Made by a program: the position numbers and the translations under genes | DNA from: Streptomyces sp. MMG1533 | GTDB taxonomy: Bacteria; Actinomycetota; Actinomycetes; Streptomycetales; Streptomycetaceae | Reading direction: 5' to 3' | DNA: 20,091 nt | NCBI RefSeq assembly: GCF_001279775.1 | Contig: NZ_LGDG01000021.1 | Coordinates: forward strand, 1 to 20,091 | Notes under the pieces: model-generated | The model's database searches: none | Told to the model about the DNA's origin: nothing | Seen by the model: the letters and a program-made list of their open reading frames with translations, nothing else | Shown: positions 17,219 to 20,091 of the stretch, piece by piece | How positions within the stretch are numbered: position 1 is the first letter of the stretch | Layout: the number at the start of each line of letters is the position of its first letter

Positions 17219-17506
17219 TCAGAGGCGCTCCCACCAGTCGAGAATTTGGATCAGCAACCAGGTCCCGGCGATGGGGACGGTGAAGTAAGCCAACCAGAAG
17301 AGTGGTAGTCGGTCGGCGTTCTTGGACATTGAAGCGGGGGGCAGCGGGTCTGGCCGCTTGTACTTCAGTTCCTCCATGCTGCGGAGAAAGGCCGGGTACT
17401 CCTCGCGGAGCTGCGCTGGCTCCTCGAGTTCTCGTTGGGCACGCTCGCGCTGGGCCTGGCGTTGATAGGCCTCGCGCATGAACTGCTTACGGCGTCGCGA
17501 CGTCAT
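17219..17506 (-). CDS. Small single-pass membrane protein (95 aa)
   Basis: The first 58 residues are very hydrophilic and rich in R, E and Q, probably a single long helix (REAYQRQAQRERAQRELEE). Residues 69-89 form one hydrophobic membrane segment (LFWLAYFTVPIAG...), followed by DWWERL. That suggests a C-terminal anchor with the charged helix in the cytoplasm. ATG 17506 has GGGAG 8 bases upstream. No family was recognised. The gene precedes the nuclease operon by about 200 bases on the same strand, and a role in that system is not shown. Confidence 0.6.
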   Translation of the reverse strand: MTSRRRKQFMREAYQRQAQRERAQRELEEPAQLREEYPAFLRSMEELKYKRPDPLPPASMSKNADRLPLFWLAYFTVPIAGTWLLIQILDWWERL

Positions 17507-17722
17507 GATGGTCTCCCATACGCCGCATTGTGGCGTGCGGCTGGCCCTGACGAAGAGCTCGTGACGTGGTTGTGACTGGCCTGCGTGAGGGTCGCCAGCA
17601 GTGCGGTGCAGAGGCGAACGGAAACCCCGAACTTCGAAACCCGTCGCACCCGCCGCGCCATCGGCCTCGAAGCTCCCGGGGACCTTGAGGCCGACCCTGC
17701 CCCCAGCGAGGACTCCGCGTTT

Positions 17723-18151
17723 TCAGCCCTCTCCGCGCGGTACGAGGCTCAGGTGAGGCGGTGGGCTGGCCGGCGGTTCGGGCTGCGGGGCTCGGGCCCA
17801 GCCGTGGGCGTGCATGGTCTCGGTCTCCCAGTCTTCGAAGAGCTGGGGCAGTGCCTTCGGATCACGGTCCGCGTCGCGGTGCCACTGGATGAACGCGCGG
17901 GCGGCGGGACGGCGGGCGTCGCAGGCCGGGCAGAGTTCCATCCAGACGCCGGTCATCAGCGGGCCGTGCCAGTGCAGCAGGAGGGCGCCTCCGCAGCGGG
18001 AGCAGGGCCGGTCCGGCTGTTCGTCTTCGTCCCGCTCGGGGTGCAGCCGGGCGAGTTCTTCATCGCTGACGGTGTCGAGGCTGCCGTCGAGGTTGCCGAC
18101 GCGGCAGAAGGAGCCGTCGGGGCGCACCACGTAGCGCCAAGTGAACGACAT
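17723..18151 (-). CDS. DUF6300-like zinc-ribbon protein
   Basis: This 142-aa protein has two CxxC pairs, CSRC (about residue 50) and CPAC (about 74), spaced as in a zinc ribbon. A conserved-looking stretch follows (PAARAFIQWHRD, then LFEDWETETMHAHGWAR) that I associate with the Streptomyces DUF6300 family. The tail is proline-rich. Function is unknown. ATG 18151 has GGGGG 7 bases upstream, better than the upstream GTG at 18193. The 216 bases between this gene and the small membrane gene (17507-17722) show nothing convincing. Confidence 0.7.
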   Translation of the reverse strand: MSFTWRYVVRPDGSFCRVGNLDGSLDTVSDEELARLHPERDEDEQPDRPCSRCGGALLLHWHGPLMTGVWMELCPACDARRPAARAFIQWHRDADRDPKALPQLFEDWETETMHAHGWARAPQPEPPASPPPHLSLVPRGEG

Positions 18152-18289
18152 GCAAGGCCCCCTTTCGGGGTGGAGCGTGACGCGAACGGCCACGATCCGC
18201 CCGTGAGCTGATCAGCGTCAAGGGGGCTGCACGCGGCCGCCGTCGGGCCGTAGGCCATCCGAGTGAACACGCACCCCGGCTCCAGGTGA

Positions 18290-18315
18290 GGGCGCGGCGC
18301 CCGACAGCCGCTGTC
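18290..18315 (-). terminator. Two adjacent short hairpins after the DUF6292-like gene
   Basis: GACAGCCGCTGTC (18303-18315) and GGGCGCGGCGCCC (18290-18302) are two consecutive near-perfect palindromes. They begin five bases beyond the stop codon of the minus-strand gene at 18321-18968. Their position suggests transcription termination, although there is no T tract. Confidence 0.4.
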
Positions 18316-18320
18316 CGTTT

Positions 18321-18968
18321 TCAGGTGGTCGTACGGCGGTCGCGGGCGGGGGCATCCCCGGCGGTGAGGTTGCGTCCGTACGCGGCGCGCACGGCCGCGA
18401 TCGCCTGCTCGTACGTGTCGGTATGCGTGTCGATGGTCAGCTGCACACCCGCCCCCTCAACGATCTCCGACCCCATCCCGCCATCGCCCCCGGCTCCCTG
18501 TCGCCCGACCGGCGGCAGGCCCAGGCGGGCACGGCGGTAGTCGCGGGCGGCGGCGCGTACGGCCCGCGCGCCGTCCCACTCGGTGCGGTACTCCACCTCG
18601 GGCAGCTGCCGGCGGTGCACCAGGTCCTCCGCGACGTCGGCCACCGCCTGGGGCGTCGGGAAGACGGTGCGGAAGGTGGGGAGCACGCTGTAGAAGAGGA
18701 CATCGGCGGGGCTCAGCCCGAGCAGGGCATACGCCCAGCCGGTGCGTTCCTCCCAGTGCAGCCGGATCCCGCCGCGGCCGCTGGTGCGGCTGGCATCCCA
18801 CGTCAGCCGCATGTACGAGGAAAAGCCCCGCTCGAGGCCGTGGCAGTCGGCCCGCACCGTGCCCGGCGGGACACCCCGCCCCGCGAGGGCCTCATCGACG
18901 GCCTGGACGTAGGGCCAGTGCGGCAGCCCCTGCGGCATCCCCGGCCATCCCGGCGGGTCAAGCAGCAC
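18321..18968 (-). CDS. DUF6292-like protein
   Basis: This 215-aa protein has WPYVQAVDEALAGRGVPPG near the N-terminus, then a WDASR...IRLHWEERTGWAYALL strand-rich core and a helical VADVAEDLVHRRQLPE segment. This pattern recalls DUF6292 proteins of Streptomyces, whose function is unknown. GTG 18968 is preferred because GGAGG lies 8 bases upstream; GTG 18983 is in frame but overlaps that ribosome binding site. The gene follows the polymerase-like gene by 43 bases and is probably co-transcribed with it. Confidence 0.65.
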   Translation of the reverse strand: MLLDPPGWPGMPQGLPHWPYVQAVDEALAGRGVPPGTVRADCHGLERGFSSYMRLTWDASRTSGRGGIRLHWEERTGWAYALLGLSPADVLFYSVLPTFRTVFPTPQAVADVAEDLVHRRQLPEVEYRTEWDGARAVRAAARDYRRARLGLPPVGRQGAGGDGGMGSEIVEGAGVQLTIDTHTDTYEQAIAAVRAAYGRNLTAGDAPARDRRTTT

Positions 18969-19011
18969 ACGCCTCACCTCCACACCACAGGAAGAGCACG
19001 AGCGGGTCGGG

Positions 19012-20016
19012 TCATGAGGCGCGCCCCAAAACGGCCGCCGGGCCGATGACGCCGGGGCCGAACTTGTCCCGGACCCGGTCGATGGCCGCCTCTGCCACCA
19101 GCCGGGCCTCGCGGGCGCCGTCGAAGCTGATCTGCTCCGCGGCCTGGTCCGCGTCGACCAGATCGTCGCCCTTGAGAGCGAGTGCGGTCAGGCGGCCGCG
19201 CTGCAGTCCGGCAGCGTCCATCAGCTGGTAGGCGAGGACGCGCAGATCGTCGTCGTGCGCGGACGGCTCAGGCAGGCGGCGGGTCTTCTCCCACGACGTG
19301 CCGCCGCCGAACTTCAGGGTCAGCGTCAGCGCACGGGCCACCTGGCCACGGCGGCGCAGCAGGAATCCGAGGCGGACCACGAGATCGAGCAGGGCGGCGC
19401 GGGCGTCGGCGCCGTCCAGGACGTGCCGGTCGAAGGCGCGGCGGACGGTCGCGGCGGCGGGCAGGGTGCGGGGGACGACGGGGCGCGGGTCGATACCGCG
19501 AGCCCGGTCGGCAGCGGTGCGGCCGGCGCGGCCGCCGAGCAGGCGCTGCACGGTCTCGGCCGGGATGGCGGCGAGCAGGCCGACGCAGTGGATGCCGTAA
19601 TCGCGCAGCACTGCCGCCTGCCGAGGGCCGATCCCGTGCAGCGCCTCGACCGGCAGCGGCCCCAGCCAGCCGGCCACCTGGTCGGGGGCGACGGTCAGGA
19701 CACCGCCGGTCCCATCGATCTGGCCGGAGGCGGTCGCCGCAACGGTGATCGACGGTCCGATGCCCACCCGAACGTCGACCCCGAGCCGGGACAAGCTGCG
19801 CACCCGCAGCACCTCGCCCAGGCGGCGGGCATCGGTGCCGTGATAGCGCAGCGCGCCCTTCAGCTCCACCAGCGCCGCGGTGGGCGGCAGGGCCTGCACC
19901 ACCGGGGACAGTTCCGCCAGCAGCTCCAGGACCTGCCGGTAGCGCTCCTCCGGCAGCCGGTCCGGGCAGCGCACATGCATCACCGTGCTCCGACCCGCCG
20001 CTGTCCCGTCCGTCAC
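19012..20016 (-). CDS. ImuB-like (non-catalytic) Y-family DNA polymerase homologue
   Basis: The 334-aa product has the fold landmarks of DinB/ImuB proteins. These are GIGPSITVAATAS in the palm, a helix-hairpin-helix thumb (VEALHGIGPRQAAVLRDYGIH...GLLAAIP), ARGIDPRPVV, and a little-finger region from FDRHVLDG to LGRAS. The N-terminal metal-binding pattern DxDxFFASVE is absent (MHVRCPDRL takes its place). The expected SxDE site reads TAALVELKG (residues 46-54), so DNA synthesis is unlikely. ImuB proteins act as mutagenesis adaptors linking the beta clamp and DnaE2; a similar role is inferred. GTG 20016 is chosen because GGAGG (20029-20025) lies 8 bases upstream. Confidence 0.82.
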   Translation of the reverse strand: MTDGTAAGRSTVMHVRCPDRLPEERYRQVLELLAELSPVVQALPPTAALVELKGALRYHGTDARRLGEVLRVRSLSRLGVDVRVGIGPSITVAATASGQIDGTGGVLTVAPDQVAGWLGPLPVEALHGIGPRQAAVLRDYGIHCVGLLAAIPAETVQRLLGGRAGRTAADRARGIDPRPVVPRTLPAAATVRRAFDRHVLDGADARAALLDLVVRLGFLLRRRGQVARALTLTLKFGGGTSWEKTRRLPEPSAHDDDLRVLAYQLMDAAGLQRGRLTALALKGDDLVDADQAAEQISFDGAREARLVAEAAIDRVRDKFGPGVIGPAAVLGRAS

Positions 20017-20044
20017 GACACCCACCTCCCACACCCCACGTCAT

Positions 20045-20063
20045 CGAACACAAAAACGAACAC
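20045..20063. promoter_or_regulatory. Direct repeat of CGAACAC upstream of the ImuB-like gene
   Basis: CGAACAC occurs at 20045-20051 and again at 20057-20063, separated by AAAAA, about 30 bases before the GTG start. The unit resembles half of an actinobacterial SOS box (CGAAC) but the repeats are direct, not inverted. It could be a regulator site overlapping the promoter. Confidence 0.35.
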
Positions 20064-20091
20064 GCGAGGGGTGTGGGCGGTGGATCATGAG

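Noticed and set aside
17146..17283. Short plus-strand frame starting MTISDEVARLTALAGRYLRA
   Set aside because: The first 25 residues look protein-like, but it has no ribosome binding site, ends after about 45 codons and runs into the convergent membrane gene. At most it is a gene remnant.
17585..17722. Plus-strand frame beginning at GTG 17585
   Set aside because: It has moderate coding appearance at the start, but most of it is antisense to the DUF6300-like gene and no family was recognised.

Overview
This is high-GC DNA with GTG starts, strong G/C third-position bias and several protein families (DUF6292-, DUF6300- and DUF6262-like) that I associate with Streptomyces and close relatives. 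It most likely comes from a Streptomyces-type actinomycete chromosome or large plasmid. The gene content (ATPase effectors, recombinases, broken genes) is that of an accessory or defence island. No rRNA, tRNA or CRISPR array was seen.

Left part (1-11.9 kb). An intact DEAD/DEAH helicase with four C-terminal helicase-associated (HA) repeats (367-2763, +) converges on an unrecognised tandem winged-helix protein (2821-3861, -). Next comes a minus-strand three-gene recombinase operon of the Tn554 TnpA/TnpB/TnpC type (8201 down to 4045), in which both junctions are ATGA overlaps. Its middle gene appears to carry a frameshift at a strong hairpin. A 69-aa two-helix membrane protein (8495-8704, -) is divergent from an HTH-NACHT-leucine-rich-repeat gene (8828-11715, +), which is split by one frameshift. 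At 11868 a second, 5'-truncated copy of the helicase begins abruptly, inside the same motif that lies near 1475 in the intact copy. I read this as the possible footprint of an integrative element of about 10.4 kb. It would have inserted in the helicase gene, restored the reading frame with its own 3' end, and displaced the original 3' end to its far side. This is inference.

Right part (13.4-20 kb, all minus strand). A three-gene operon of the DdmABC / Lamassu / ABC-three-component kind runs from 17013 to 13439. It encodes a DUF4297/Cap4-like nuclease effector, a winged-helix middle component and an SMC/Rad50-like ATPase with two CxxC pairs. The nuclease gene has lost bases exactly where the QxK catalytic motif is expected. 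Further right are a small single-pass membrane protein, a zinc-ribbon DUF6300-like protein, a DUF6292-like protein and an ImuB-like Y-family polymerase homologue that lacks the catalytic carboxylates.

Taken together, the window holds two recognisable anti-invader systems (HTH-NACHT and Lamassu/DdmABC-like), a candidate third (HA helicase with or without the winged-helix protein) and the recombinase module that may have moved part of it. Three of the larger genes carry an apparent frameshift and one is truncated. Either the island is decaying or the assembly contains indel errors, and raw reads would decide between these.
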